The position numbers and the translations under genes are program-made. The notes beneath the pieces are model-generated. The model had not been told where the DNA came from and did no database searches. It saw only the letters and a list, made by a program, of their open reading frames with translations. Positions 29,388 to 39,323 of a stretch of DNA of 64,000 nucleotides are shown piece after piece; the first letter of the stretch is position 1, and each line of letters starts with the position of its first letter. This stretch comes from JAMXLO01 sp963812075 (GTDB lineage Bacteria; Pseudomonadota; Alphaproteobacteria; Acetobacterales; Acetobacteraceae). Location of the stretch: contig CAWETN010000010.1 in assembly GCA_963812075.1 (NCBI GenBank), positions 1 to 64,000 of the forward strand, written 5' to 3'.

Positions 29388-30749
29388 TCACCCGGGTTCG
29401 GCCGTGATCGCCATGCCGGAGTGGATGAACGCGGGCGGCTGGTAAGCCTGGCGCCCCCAAGGACAGCGGGATCACGGCAGCGGTCACCGACGACGTGCCG
29501 AGCCGGTGCAGTGCCGCCTCGATGTCGAAGTGCAGCTCGGTGTCCGGATAGCTGGGCTGTGCCGTGCCGCCGGCCGATCGCGCAGGCGCCGATGGTGATC
29601 GCCGAGGCGGGATCCCCGGAGCGGGCCAGGGCGATCGCCACGCTGAGCGGACGCTCGCCCGGGAGCACGCCCGAGATGCGCAGGCCGCGCCGGTTCCCGC
29701 CGGCGTCGCGGCACCGCCAGGCTGGTGGTCGTCCGTGGTCCGGCGGGCGTGCAGCTCCGTCGGCCTGGTCGGCGGGCCGTCCGGAACACGTCGAGCCGGT
29801 CGTAGGCATAGCCCAGGCGGCGCGTATCCAGCACGTCGGCGACGGAGAGCGTCACGACCGTGCCGTCGAGCCACGGGAATGGAAACCGGCGTTCGAGGAA
29901 GGCGTGGATCGGCCGGTTCGCTCGCCCGATGCAGCGGATCGCTCCGCCACGCCTCCCACAGCCGGTCGAGGTTGGCGTGGTGCGCATAGAACACCGGATC
30001 GAGTGCGGCGGTGGACAGTTCGGTCATGTCGCCCAGCGCTCCGTCCGGACCCTCGCCGCCGACATAGTTGTGGACGGCGTTGTGCGGCATCGTCTCCAGC
30101 CGGCTGCGGCCGTGCCAGCGATCGGCATTCGGGCTGGCCATCCCGCCGAAGCAGTGCGGGATCTGCTCGGGGCTCCAGGCCCGGAACGCGCGGCAGCGCA
30201 GCGCGCGCGACGCCGGCCAGCGCCAAGGCATCGTCGTGCAGCAGGTGATCGACCTCGACCGAGGTCAGCGGACGATCCGGCGTGTGGCGCAGCCGCACGC
30301 GCCAGCGGGCTGCCGGAGCGCAGGAAGGCCGTCGGGATTGTACGGTCACTGCTCCAGTCCCAGTACGGCAGCGCAAGCGCCGGATTGCCGGAGATCGCCC
30401 GCAGCTTCCACTCGGTGACCGCCAGGAAGGCGCGGTGCCACGGCAGGAACCACCAGCAGCCGTGCACCTGCGCCTCGTCGTCGTTGGCCACCGCAGCGCA
30501 CACGAGGTCATGCGCGCGCATGTGAGCAAGCCAGCCCTTCGGATCGTGAGGATCGCGCGCCGAGCGGTCCTGCATTTCGCCGATCGCAGCTTCCAGGTCG
30601 TGCAGCAGCCGCGGGGATTGCGGCAGAGACGCCGCGTCCTGCCGCACCGCGAGCCCGCCAGCCTCCGAGCGCGGCGCAAGTACGCCGGCCGCTACGGTCG
30701 CAGCGGCACCGGTCAGCAGCGAGCGGCGGCGCAGCGCTGCATCGCTCAC
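29388..30749 (-). pseudogene. Tyrosinase / polyphenol oxidase with multiple frameshifts
   Basis: A type 3 copper oxidase with a twin-arginine signal (ALRRRSLLTGAAATVAAG). CuA ligands lie in MRAHDLVCAA and VHGCWWFLPWHRAFL; CuB ligands lie in MPHNAVHNYVGGEG and DPVFYAHHANLDRLWEAWR. These motifs are spread over several frames, with shifts near 30310, 30205, 29925, 29770 and at least one more. The last frame ends AFIHSGMAITAEPG at 29388. Five or more indels in 1.36 kb is above the rate elsewhere in the window. It may therefore be a true pseudogene, though sequence error remains possible. It is convergent with the Rieske gene. Confidence 0.72.
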
Positions 30750-30830
30750 GCGGGTCGCATCCCTCTATGACGCGCTGCCGGCGTTTGCCGGCGCAGGAGT
30801 GGAAGGCTACTTTGGTGCATGGAGGAATCA

Positions 30831-31895
30831 ATGGCCGACCCGGCGCCGATCGACTGCGATCTGCATCCCACGGTGCCGGCGATGTCCGCGTTGATGCCCT
30901 ATCTGGACGATGTCTGGCGCGACACCGTGGCCCGGCGCGGCATCGACGAACTGAACACGATCTCCTATCCGTCCGGCAGCCCGCTCACCGCGCGCGCCGA
31001 CTGGCGGGACGCCAGGGGCAAGCCGGCGACGGCGGTGGAGCGGTTGGGGACCGACGCGCTCGACCCGTTCGGGACGCAGCTTGCCATCTGCAACTGCCTC
31101 TACGGCGTGCAGGCCACGTTCAGCGAGGACCTTGGCGCGGCCATGGCGCGGGCGGTCAACGACTGGATCGCCCGCGAGTGGCTGGACCGCGACCCCAGGC
31201 TGCGGGCATCGATCGTGGTGCCGCAGCAGAACCCCGAGCTGGCGGTGGACGAGATCGAACGCTGCGCCGCTGACCGGCGTTTCGTCCAGGTCATGCTGCT
31301 GGTGTCCGGAGAACTGCCGCTGGGGCGGCGACAGAACTGGCCGATCTACGCCGCCGCCGAGCGCCACGGTCTGACGCTGGGCATCCATGCCGGCAGCAGC
31401 TACCGCCATCCGAACTCGCCGGTCGGCTGGGCGAGCTACTACAGCGAGGACTACATCAACCAGGCCGGCGCGTTCCAGACCCAGCTGACCAGCCTGATCG
31501 CCGAGGGCATTTTCGCCAAGTTCCCCGACCTGACGATCGTGCTTATGGAGTCCGGCGTGACCTGGCTGCCCGGCTACCTGTGGCGGCTCACCAAGTTCTG
31601 GAAGGGGCTGCGCAGCGAGGTACCATGGGTGTCCGACCCGCCATCGACCATCGTCCGCGAACGGGTCCGCCTGACCTTGCAGCCCTTCGACGGCCCGCCC
31701 GACCCGGCGACCCTCACGCGATTCATGGAGCACATGGACTCCGACGAACTGCTGCTGTTTGCCACCGACTACCCGCACTGGCAGTTCGAGGGGCACGACG
31801 CCATCCCGCCGGGCCTTGACCCGGCGCTGGCGCGGAAGATCATGGTGGACAACCCGCTGCGCACCTACGCCCGGCTCAGGGAGACAGTGACATGA
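30831..31895 (+). CDS. Amidohydrolase-2 family metal-dependent hydrolase, first of a pair
   Basis: A 354-residue TIM-barrel hydrolase or decarboxylase related to ACMSD. N-terminal IDCDLHPTVP supplies the D-x-H metal motif, GIHAGSSYRHP a further metal His, and LLLFATDYPHWQFEG the late Asp. I chose Met 30831 because GGAGG lies just upstream; another ATG at 30819 is possible. Its stop overlaps the start of a homologous gene (ATGA), so the two are translationally coupled and may form a heteromer or act in sequence. Substrate unknown. Confidence 0.88.
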   Translation: MADPAPIDCDLHPTVPAMSALMPYLDDVWRDTVARRGIDELNTISYPSGSPLTARADWRDARGKPATAVERLGTDALDPFGTQLAICNCLYGVQATFSEDLGAAMARAVNDWIAREWLDRDPRLRASIVVPQQNPELAVDEIERCAADRRFVQVMLLVSGELPLGRRQNWPIYAAAERHGLTLGIHAGSSYRHPNSPVGWASYYSEDYINQAGAFQTQLTSLIAEGIFAKFPDLTIVLMESGVTWLPGYLWRLTKFWKGLRSEVPWVSDPPSTIVRERVRLTLQPFDGPPDPATLTRFMEHMDSDELLLFATDYPHWQFEGHDAIPPGLDPALARKIMVDNPLRTYARLRETVT

Positions 31896-33013
31896 ACGTC
31901 GACGTGCTGAACCGCTCGGGCGTACAGACGGCGGCGCAATCGCGCCTGGCGATCGCCGACTGCGACATCCATCCCCGCCCGCCGGCCGCGGCGATCGGCG
32001 GGGTGAGCAAGGCGTTGTACCCGTACCTGTCGCGGCGCTGGCGCGAGCATGTCGAGACGGTCGGCGTGCGCTACCGCCAGCCGTGGGAACGCGGTTCCGC
32101 CTACCCCAAGGGCCAGCCGCAGGCCTGCCGCCGCGACGCCTGGCCGAACGGCGACAATCCCGGCAGCGACCTCGCATTCATGGCCGAGCAGCACCTTGAC
32201 CCGAACAACGTTGCGTTCGGCGTGCTCAATCCGCTGACCAGCGGCCAGGGCGCGCAGGACCTCGACCTGTCGGCTGCGCTGACCCACGCCACCAATGAGT
32301 GGCAGGTGGCGGAATGGACCTCGCGCGACGCGCGGCTGAAGGCATCGGTGGTGGTGCCGTTCGAAGATGGCCCGACTTCCGCACGCATGATCGAGGCGCG
32401 CGCCGGCGACCGCAACTTCGCCCAGGTGCTGCTGCTGACACGCACCGCCGAACCACTCGGCCAGCGGCGCTACTGGCCGATCTACCAGGCGGCGGCGGAG
32501 GCCAACCTGCCGGTAGGCATCCACGCCTTCGGCTATGGCGGGACCGCCCTGACCAGCGGCGGCTGGCCCTCCTACTACATCGAGGAGATGGTGGGGCACG
32601 CGCAGTGCCAGCAGGCGGTGCTGACCAGCCTGATCCTCGAGGGCGTGTTCGAGCGCTTCCCGACGCTGAAGGTGGTGCTGGTCGAGGCGGGCTTCGCCTG
32701 GGCGCCGGCGCATGCCTGGCGGATGGACGCGCACTACCGCAAGCTGCGCAACGAGGTGCCGCACCTGAAGCGGCTGCCGTCGGAGTACATGCGGTCCAAC
32801 GTCTGGTTCACCACGCAGCCGGTGGAGGAGCCGGAACCGCGCAGCCAGCTGGCCGACGTGATCGAGTGGATGGGCTGGGATCGCGTGCTGTTCGCCACCG
32901 ACTATCCGCACTGGGATTTCGACGATCCCCAGCACGCGCTGCCGATCCGCATGACCGAGGCGCAGAGGCAGGCGATCTTTCGGGAGAACGCCAGGACGGT
33001 GTACGGGTTCTAG
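31892..33013 (+). CDS. Amidohydrolase-2 family metal-dependent hydrolase, second of a pair
   Basis: A 373-residue paralogue of the preceding protein. It has IADCDIHPRPP at the N-terminus, PVGIHAFGYGG in the middle and RVLFATDYPHWDFDDPQHAL at the end. The D-x-H motif, central His and late Asp of the family are all in place, so both copies look catalytically competent. The stop codon overlaps that of the convergent MDR gene at 33010-33013. Confidence 0.88.
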   Translation: MNVDVLNRSGVQTAAQSRLAIADCDIHPRPPAAAIGGVSKALYPYLSRRWREHVETVGVRYRQPWERGSAYPKGQPQACRRDAWPNGDNPGSDLAFMAEQHLDPNNVAFGVLNPLTSGQGAQDLDLSAALTHATNEWQVAEWTSRDARLKASVVVPFEDGPTSARMIEARAGDRNFAQVLLLTRTAEPLGQRRYWPIYQAAAEANLPVGIHAFGYGGTALTSGGWPSYYIEEMVGHAQCQQAVLTSLILEGVFERFPTLKVVLVEAGFAWAPAHAWRMDAHYRKLRNEVPHLKRLPSEYMRSNVWFTTQPVEEPEPRSQLADVIEWMGWDRVLFATDYPHWDFDDPQHALPIRMTEAQRQAIFRENARTVYGF

Positions 33014-33932
33014 TCCACCAGGAACACCGCCTTGCCGGCGACACGCCGGTCGCGCAGCTGTTCAACGACCGGCGTGAACTCGCGCCAGCTGCGCTCCGCG
33101 CCGATCTGCGGCCGGAGCGATCCGTCGGCGATCAGCGACACCAGCAGCGCGAGGTCCGGCGCAAAGCGGTCCTCGGCCTCCGAATAGAAATAGCTGAAGC
33201 TCTGCACGCGTGAATTGGGCGCGCCGCGGAAGTCGGCGAAGGCAAGCGCCGTCGGCTCGGCGGACGAATTGCCGTAGACCACGACCGTGCCCTTCGGCTC
33301 GACGAGTTTGACCGCGTGCGCCAGCGATGCGCCGCCGGCAGATTCCAGGATCAGGCCGAAGCGGCCCTGCGCCTGCTCGATACCCTCGACCACCTCCCGT
33401 GCGCCGAGGTCGCGCAGGCCGACGGCACGTTGCGTGCGTCCGACCACCGCCGTCACGCGCGCGCCGGATCGCGCCGCAAGCTGCACCGCGAGCGTGCCGA
33501 CGCCGCCGGCCGCGCCGGTGATCAGCACGCGCTTGCCCAGCAGTGGCGCGCCGTGACGCAGCGTGCGCAGCGCCGTGAGACCGGCCACCGGCAGTGTCGC
33601 CGCCTGCGCGAAGCCGACGTGTCCGGCAGCACCGCCATGCGATGGCTCGCCACCACAACGCGCTGAGCCCAGCCGAACTCGTCGGTCAGTGCAACGACGC
33701 GCGCGCCGGCTGGTGGCCCGTTGCCATCCTCGGCCTGCTTCAGCACCACACCGGCGACGTCCTGGCCGGGCACCCAGCCGACGCCGTTGTTGCGCACCGA
33801 ACGCAGTTCGCCGCGGTTGAGCGAGAACGCGTGTACCGCGACCAGCGCCTCGTTGCGCTGTGGCTGCGGCTCGGGCAACTCGCGCAGTTCGACCGGTGCG
33901 GCGTCATTCAGTGTGGTGACGAGACCGAGCAT
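33010..33932 (-). CDS. Zinc-less medium-chain dehydrogenase/quinone oxidoreductase (frameshift)
   Basis: A protein of about 306 residues in the QOR branch of the MDR superfamily. The N-terminal half ends HRMAVLPDTS. After a one-base deletion near 33617 the other frame continues GFAQAATLPVAGLTALRTLR, then VLITGAAGGVGTLAVQLAAR, the NADPH-binding motif. The Cys ligands of zinc alcohol dehydrogenases are not seen, fitting a quinone or enoyl reductase. It lies opposite and between the amidohydrolase pair and the flavin monooxygenase genes. Confidence 0.82.
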
Positions 33933-33994
33933 CGGTTTGCCCTCCCCTGCTGTTCCGCGCGAAGATACTGGCGAGTAGGAACGGAGCGTGCGGC

Positions 33995-35341
33995 ATGCGC
34001 CAGATGGTCATGGTGGGTTTCCTGCAGGCGCAGAACTGTACCAACCTCGTCAGCTCCTGGCGCCATCCGGACTCACGCGATGATTCCATGTCCGCCGACT
34101 ACTACCGCACCATCGGGCGCGTGCTGGAGGAAGGCAAGTTCCACCTGGGCTTCTTCGACGACCGTTTGGCGATGCCCGACCGCTACGGCAACGACCACCG
34201 CCACACGGTGGAGCACGGCATCCGCTGCGTGAAGATGGATCCGGTCACCGTGCTGACGGTGATGGGTATGGCAACCGAGCGGCTGGGCCTCGGCGCCACC
34301 TGCTCGACCACATATTTCGAGCCGTTCCACGTGGCGCGCGTGTTCGCCACGCTGGACCTGATGACGGGCGGCCGCGCGGCGTGGAACGTCGTCACGTCAA
34401 TGAACGACGGCGAAGCGCTCAACATGGGCCACGACGAGCACCTGGAGCATGACAGCCGCTACGATCGCGCCGACGAGTTCATGCAGGTGGTGCTGGGGCA
34501 TTGGAACTCGTGGGACGACGATGCGATCGTGCTCGACAGGCAGAGCGGACTGTTCGCGCATCCCGACAAGGTGCGGCGGCTCGACCACCAGGGCACATGG
34601 TTCCGTTCGCGCGGTCCGTTCACCGTGCCGCGCTCGCCGCAGGGTCATCCGGTGGTGATCCAGGCCGGCCAGAGCGGGCGCGGCAAGACGTTCTCGGCGC
34701 GCTGGGGCGAGTTGGTGTTCGTCTCCACGCACACCAGCATGGAACACGGGCGGCAGCTCTATCGCGAGATGAAGGACGACGTCGCGCGGCAAGGCCGCGA
34801 TCCGGATCAGTTCTACATCACGCCATCGGCCTACGTCGTGTGCGCCGAGACCAAGGCGGAAGCCGAGGACAAGATGGCGCTGATCGAGACGCTGGCGACG
34901 GACGAGGATGCGCTGTCGCTGCTGTCGGAGGCGATGAACTTCGACTTCGCGTCCAAGGGTCTGGACGAGCCGTTCAGCGACGACGAGCTGGCCAACATCT
35001 CCGGTACGCAATCGATGCGCGACCGCGTGCTGCGCGCCAGCGGCATCACCAATCCGACGCCACGCGACTTCGTCAAATACAGCCATCGCGCACGGCCGAA
35101 CCAGCCGTTCGTCGGCGGCCCGAAGGAGGTGGCCGATGGGCTGGAGCAATGGTTCACCGAGCCGGTCGCGGACGGCTTCGTGCTGGCGGCGACGCATGTG
35201 CCGGGCACGTATATGGACTTCGTGAAATACGTTGTGCCGGAGTTGCAGCGGCGCGGGCTGTACCACAAGGACTACGCCGGCGCGACGCTGCGGGAGAACC
35301 TCGGCTTGCCGATCCCACGCGCGACATGGAGGAATGGATGA
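33995..35341 (+). CDS. NtaA/SnaA/DszA family FMN-dependent monooxygenase
   Basis: A 448-residue luciferase-like (TIM-barrel) monooxygenase. Family blocks include LGFFDDRLAMPDRYGNDHRH, MTGGRAAWNVVTSMNDGEAL, NMGHDEHLEHDSRYDRADEF and HPVVIQAGQSGRGKTFSARW. Members oxidise compounds such as nitrilotriacetate, dibenzothiophene sulfone or pyridine using FMNH2 from a separate reductase. No flavin reductase gene is adjacent. The start may be 33995 or one of two close in-frame Met codons. It is the first of three co-oriented genes with a second luciferase-like enzyme and an SDR. Confidence 0.9.
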   Translation: MRQMVMVGFLQAQNCTNLVSSWRHPDSRDDSMSADYYRTIGRVLEEGKFHLGFFDDRLAMPDRYGNDHRHTVEHGIRCVKMDPVTVLTVMGMATERLGLGATCSTTYFEPFHVARVFATLDLMTGGRAAWNVVTSMNDGEALNMGHDEHLEHDSRYDRADEFMQVVLGHWNSWDDDAIVLDRQSGLFAHPDKVRRLDHQGTWFRSRGPFTVPRSPQGHPVVIQAGQSGRGKTFSARWGELVFVSTHTSMEHGRQLYREMKDDVARQGRDPDQFYITPSAYVVCAETKAEAEDKMALIETLATDEDALSLLSEAMNFDFASKGLDEPFSDDELANISGTQSMRDRVLRASGITNPTPRDFVKYSHRARPNQPFVGGPKEVADGLEQWFTEPVADGFVLAATHVPGTYMDFVKYVVPELQRRGLYHKDYAGATLRENLGLPIPRATWRNG

Positions 35342-35427
35342 TGCAGGGTGCACGGTCTCCCGTCGTTCGCGAAGCGGGCGAGGGCAGGGAGGAAGCGCTG
35401 CCAAGCGGCAAGCTCCTCCTTCCCAAT

Positions 35428-35451
35428 CCTCCCCCGCTTCGCGGGAGAGGG
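35428..35451. repeat. Dispersed short palindrome, copy 1
   Basis: CCTCCCCCGC-TTC-GCGGGAGAGG in the 120-bp gap between two monooxygenase genes. The same core occurs in inverted orientation at 52156-52181. This CCTCCCCCGC/GCGGGAGAGG type resembles intergenic palindromic elements common in high-GC proteobacteria. Confidence 0.6.
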
Positions 35452-35462
35452 AGTAGAACAGC

Positions 35463-36499
35463 ATGAAACTCGGCCTTTCCATCGGCTATTCGCGCGCGCA
35501 TCTGGAGATTCCCGTGCAGCTGGTGCAGCGCGCGGAGGAGCTCGGTTATGACAGCGTGTGGACCGCCGAAGCCTACGGCACCGACGCGGTGACGCCGCTT
35601 GCCTATCTCGCGGCGGTGACGAAGCGATCAAACTCGGCACCGGCATCATGCAGCTTGCGGCGCGCACGCCGGCCAACGCGGCGATGTGCGCGGCCACTGT
35701 CGATGCGATGGCAGGCGGCGGGCGCTTCATCGCCGGCCTCGGCGTGTCGGGGCCGCAGATCGTCGAGGGCTGGTACGGCGAGCCCTGGGGGCGGCCGTAT
35801 TACCGCTACAAGGACTACGTCGCGATCATGCGCAAGATCTTCCGCCGCGAGGCGCCGGTGACGCATGATGGCCGCGAGATCTCGCTGCCATATACCGGCG
35901 AAGGCGCCGCCGGTGTCGGCAAGCCACTGAAGTCGATCCTGCATATGAACCCGGACATTCCGATCTATCTGGGCACCGGCAACGAAGCGACGGTGAAGCT
36001 GACAGCGGAAATCGCCGACGGCTGGCTGCCGCTGGGCTTCGTTCCCGGCTCGCTGCCGGAGTACATGCCCTGGCTGGAGGAAGGCTTTCGCCGCGCCGGC
36101 AACGGCAAGAGCCTGCGCGACTTCGACATCCAGGCCTCGGTGCATGTCGAGATCGACAGCGACGTGAAGGCGGCGCTGGCGAAGCTGAAGCCCGAGGTCG
36201 CGCTGTATGTCGGCGGCATGGGTCACCGCGACAAGAACTTCCACAAGGACATGATGATCCGGCGCGGCTTCGGCGACGCGGCTGAGCGCATCCAGGAACT
36301 GTACCTTGCGCACCGCAAGGACGAGGCGATCGCCGCGGTGCCGGACGAGTGGGTGGACATGAAGTCGCTGGTCGGTCCGCCCGAGCGGATCAGGCAGCGC
36401 TTCCGCGCCTGGGAAGAGTCCGGCGCCACCAGTCTCACCGTGCGCTCGCGCCAGCCCGAGGCGATCGAGGTGATGGCGCAGGCCGCACGGCTCAACTGA
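35463..36499 (+). CDS. Luciferase-like (LLM class) flavin-dependent oxidoreductase (frameshift)
   Basis: A protein of about 345 residues. The first frame gives MKLGLSIGYSRAHLEIPVQL through YLAAVTK. After a one-base deletion near 35626 the second frame gives IKLGTGIMQLAARTPANAAM. That run is the conserved strand of F420/FMN-dependent LLM enzymes (IKLGTGI), and RFIAGLGVSGPQIVEGWYG follows. The C-terminus includes MKSLVGPPERIRQRFRAWEE. It could use F420 or FMN; sequence alone does not decide. It is followed after 13 bp by an SDR. Confidence 0.85.
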
Positions 36500-36512
36500 C
36501 GGAGGACAACCG

Positions 36513-37277
36513 ATGCGCTTCAAGGATAAGGTCGCGCTGATCACCGCGGTGGGCAGCGGCATTGGCCGCGCCACTGCCGACATCATGGCGAAAGAAGGGG
36601 CGGTGATCGTCGGCGTCGACAACGACGAACGCCGCCTCGCCATGGCGATGGAGGCGATGAACATGGCGGGCGGCCGCGCGAACGGGCGGCCAGCCAACGC
36701 GCTGGACGAGGCCGAGGTCAACGACGTCGTCGCGTGGGCCGCGAAGCAGTACGGCACGGTGGATATCCTGGTGAATGCGGTCGGCGGCAGCACGATCATC
36801 GCGAAGCCGGGCGCCACGGTCGATGAACTGACGTTCGACGAATGGCAGAAGCTGATTGCCTTCAACCTGAGCGGCACGTTCCTGTTCTGCCATGCGGTGA
36901 CGCCGCTGATGAAGCGGCGCAGGAGCGGCAAGATCGTCAACCTCGCCTCGATCGCCGGGCGGGGACTGAGCATTTCATCGAGCAGCGCCTACTCTGCGGC
37001 CAAGGGCGGCATCATCGCCTTCACCCGCAAGCTGTCATTCGAGCTCGGACCGTTCGGCATCAACGTCAACGCGATCGCGCCGAGCAAGACGCTGACTGAA
37101 CGCATCCGTCCGCGCTGGAACCAGCAGTCGCCCGAGGATCAGGCGGCGGAGATCGAGCGCACACCGTTGCGGCGGCTCGCCGAAGCCGAGGATCAGGCGA
37201 AGGTGATCTGCTTCCTCGCGTCGAGCGATGCGGATTTCGTTACGGGACTGACGATTGACGTGACGGGCGGCCTGTAG
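36513..37277 (+). CDS. Classical SDR family oxidoreductase (active-site intact)
   Basis: A 254-residue NAD(P)-dependent dehydrogenase. The glycine-rich motif is ALITAVGSGIGRATA, the catalytic Ser lies in VNLASIAGRG and the YxxxK motif is YSAAKGGIIAFTRKL. It ends FVTGLTIDVTGGL. Unlike the SDR at 8953 it has a complete catalytic set. It is probably co-transcribed with the two luciferase-like monooxygenases and may oxidise or reduce their product. Confidence 0.9.
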   Translation: MRFKDKVALITAVGSGIGRATADIMAKEGAVIVGVDNDERRLAMAMEAMNMAGGRANGRPANALDEAEVNDVVAWAAKQYGTVDILVNAVGGSTIIAKPGATVDELTFDEWQKLIAFNLSGTFLFCHAVTPLMKRRRSGKIVNLASIAGRGLSISSSSAYSAAKGGIIAFTRKLSFELGPFGINVNAIAPSKTLTERIRPRWNQQSPEDQAAEIERTPLRRLAEAEDQAKVICFLASSDADFVTGLTIDVTGGL

Positions 37278-37358
37278 GATGGCGGTCGCGCAGGGAAATC
37301 ATCGTGAGCAGCATTCCGTCGACGGGGGCCTCAGCCCGCAGCGCGACGCGTAGCCTGG

Positions 37359-38007
37359 TCATCCGCCGGTCAACGCCGCGATCTCCGCCACCAGCGCCTG
37401 CGTCGTGACCTGCCGGCAATAGCCGCGATTGTTGCGCAGTGACCAGTCGTGGCGCTCCGCGCTCAGCGTCGCGCAGGCATCGGTCGGGACCGTGACCAGG
37501 TACCCCAGATCGCACGCGTCGCGCACCGCCGAAATCGATGCACTGGTCGGTCAGCACGCCGGCGATGATCAGCGACCGCACGCCGAGATTGCGCAGCACG
37601 TAGTCGATATTGGTGGAGATGAACACGGATGACGAAGTCTTCGGTAGCACGATCTCGTCGTCGTCGGGTGCGATGGCGTCCAGTACCTTGGCGTCCCACG
37701 AGCCGCGTGCGACGAACAACCCGCTGATCCTGTAGTCGAGGCTGAGATCGCGGCCGTCGCGCGTCAGCGCCTCGATCACCGTGTACATCACCTCGATGCG
37801 CGCCTGCCGGCACGCCGCCTGCAACAGCTGCATGTTCGGCAGCGCGGTTTCCCGCAGCGTGCGGAAGAACCGGCCGTATTGCGCGTCGCGGTCGGCATCG
37901 TTCATCGCGGCGTACTCGCCGCCATCCGGACGCGCGTTGTAGTTCTGCACGTCGACGAACAGCAGCGCGGCGTGCGCCGGGTCGATCGGCACCTCGCGGC
38001 TCAGCAT
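37359..38007 (-). CDS. Isochorismatase-family cysteine hydrolase (frameshift)
   Basis: A protein of about 216 residues. ALLFVDVQNYNARP supplies the catalytic Asp, a Lys follows in IVLPKTSSSVF, and the nucleophile Cys is in VLTDQCID. Near 37533 an extra T shifts the frame. The repaired tail reads SAVRDACDLGYLVTVPTDAC, ATLSAERHDWSLRN and ends ALVAEIAALTGG. The family covers N-carbamoylsarcosine, maleamate and ureidoacrylate amidohydrolases. The ATG overlaps the stop of the upstream deformylase-like gene (ATGCTGA), so they act in one operon. Confidence 0.85.
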
Positions 38008-38770
38008 GGCAGGCGCACCGCCGCGTCGCGCAACAGCCGCGCGAACCGCGCCGCCCATGCGACCTGGCCGGCCTCGCTGGCGATCAGGTCCTGGCGGATC
38101 TCGATCTCGACATGTGCCAGCCCGCGCCGCTCGGCGTGCACCGGCACGCCGTAGTCGGTGACGTCGCTGACCGCGTACGGCGCGTTGTCACCCACCGTGA
38201 GATCGCCCTCGGCGCGCAGCAGCTCCAGCATGATCTCCGCCAGGCGCACGTCGCGATTGTACAGCACGCCGACCTGCATGGCGCGCGAATTCGCCCTTGA
38301 ACACCGGCGTGAAGCTGTGCATCGCGACGTATATGGTGCGTCGCCCGGCTACCAGGCGCGCGTCAAGCAGCGCGCGGATCCGTGCATGATACGGCTCGAA
38401 GATCTCCGTGACGCGCGCCGCACGGTCGGTGTGCGACAGTCCGTACATTGCCGGGGATGGCCGTGTGTTCGCTGACCTCCGGCATGGAACTCGGCACCGA
38501 AGGATCGCGGTTGCAATCGACCACCAGCCGCGAATAGGTCTGCAGCACCGTCGTGGCGTCCAGTGTCTCGGACAGGCGCTCGGTGACGCCGGCGATGCCG
38601 ATGTCCCAGGCGATGTGGCGATCCAGTTCACCCTCGGCCACGCCCAGCCGGCCAAGGCGTCGCGGGATTGCGCGGCCGGCATGGTCGGCGGTGAGGAAGA
38701 ACGCCGACTGGCCGGCCTCGCGCAGCACGCGGACCGGCGAGGGGTCGTCTGCCCGGAGCAAACCGGGCAT
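38001..38770 (-). CDS. N-formylglutamate amidohydrolase family protein (two frameshifts)
   Basis: A protein of about 256 residues of the HutG/N-formylglutamate deformylase fold. The first frame starts MPGLLRADDPSPVRVLREAG and includes FLTADHAGRAIPRRLG, RHIAWDIGIAGVTERL and LVVDCNRDP. A +1 shift near 38443 leads to LSHTDRAARVTEIFEPYHAR and VAMHSFTPVFKG. A further +1 near 38290 leads to AMQVGVLYNRDVRLAEIMLE and the stop at 38001. The His/Asp zinc site residues look intact after repair. It lies between GNAT and cysteine hydrolase genes. Confidence 0.82.
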
Positions 38771-38771
38771 G

Positions 38772-39302
38772 TCAGGCGCCCCCCGGTTGCGGCCGATGCA
38801 CCCACCATTGCACCTGAAAGCCCCGGATCTCCGCCATGCCTTCGCGCTCCGCCCCAAGTCGTTCAGCGACGCGTATCGAGCGGACGTTGTCCGGCAGGAT
38901 GAAGCTGGCGAGCCTGGCGAAGCCGTGCTGGCGGAACGCCCAGGCACGCGCGGCGTGCACCGCTTCGGCAGCCAGTCCCTGGCCCCAGAATTCGCGGGCG
39001 AGCGAGTAGGCCAGCTCCGGCTCAGGCCACTCCGCCGGATGCAGCACGCCGCATATGCCGACGAAGCCGCCATCGGTCCGGCGTTCCAGCGCGAAGACGC
39101 CGTAGCCGCGCAGCGCCCATTGTCCCAGAATGGTTTCCATCGCACCCCATGCCTGCGCGCGTGTCCGCGGATTGTTGCCGCGGTAGCGGCGTACCTCCGG
39201 GTCGGCCTCCATGGCGGCCCACGCATCGATGTCGCCGGCGCGGAAGCCCCGCAGCGCCAGGCGCTCACTGTGCAGCGTGGGTATCTCGAACGTCGTGCTC
39301 AT
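38772..39302 (-). CDS. GNAT family N-acetyltransferase (RimJ/RimL-like)
   Basis: A 176-residue acetyltransferase. PTLHSERLALRGFRAGDIDA is the usual RimJ/L-type opening. The acetyl-CoA-binding loop is REFWGQGLAAEAVHAARAWA, and LASFILPDNVRSIRVAERLG follows. The start ATG 39302 is 21 bp from the divergent selA start. The stop is one base before the start of the deformylase-like gene. It acts on an amine or the N-terminus of an unknown target. Confidence 0.9.
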   Translation of the reverse strand: MSTTFEIPTLHSERLALRGFRAGDIDAWAAMEADPEVRRYRGNNPRTRAQAWGAMETILGQWALRGYGVFALERRTDGGFVGICGVLHPAEWPEPELAYSLAREFWGQGLAAEAVHAARAWAFRQHGFARLASFILPDNVRSIRVAERLGAEREGMAEIRGFQVQWWVHRPQPGGA

Positions 39303-39323
39303 GCGCCGTAGGATGGCGCGGCC

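Noticed and set aside
35342..35462. CRISPR-like or attachment-site repeats in the intergenic gap
   Set aside because: Only one palindrome with no regular spacing; no cas genes, integrase or tRNA-end duplication nearby.
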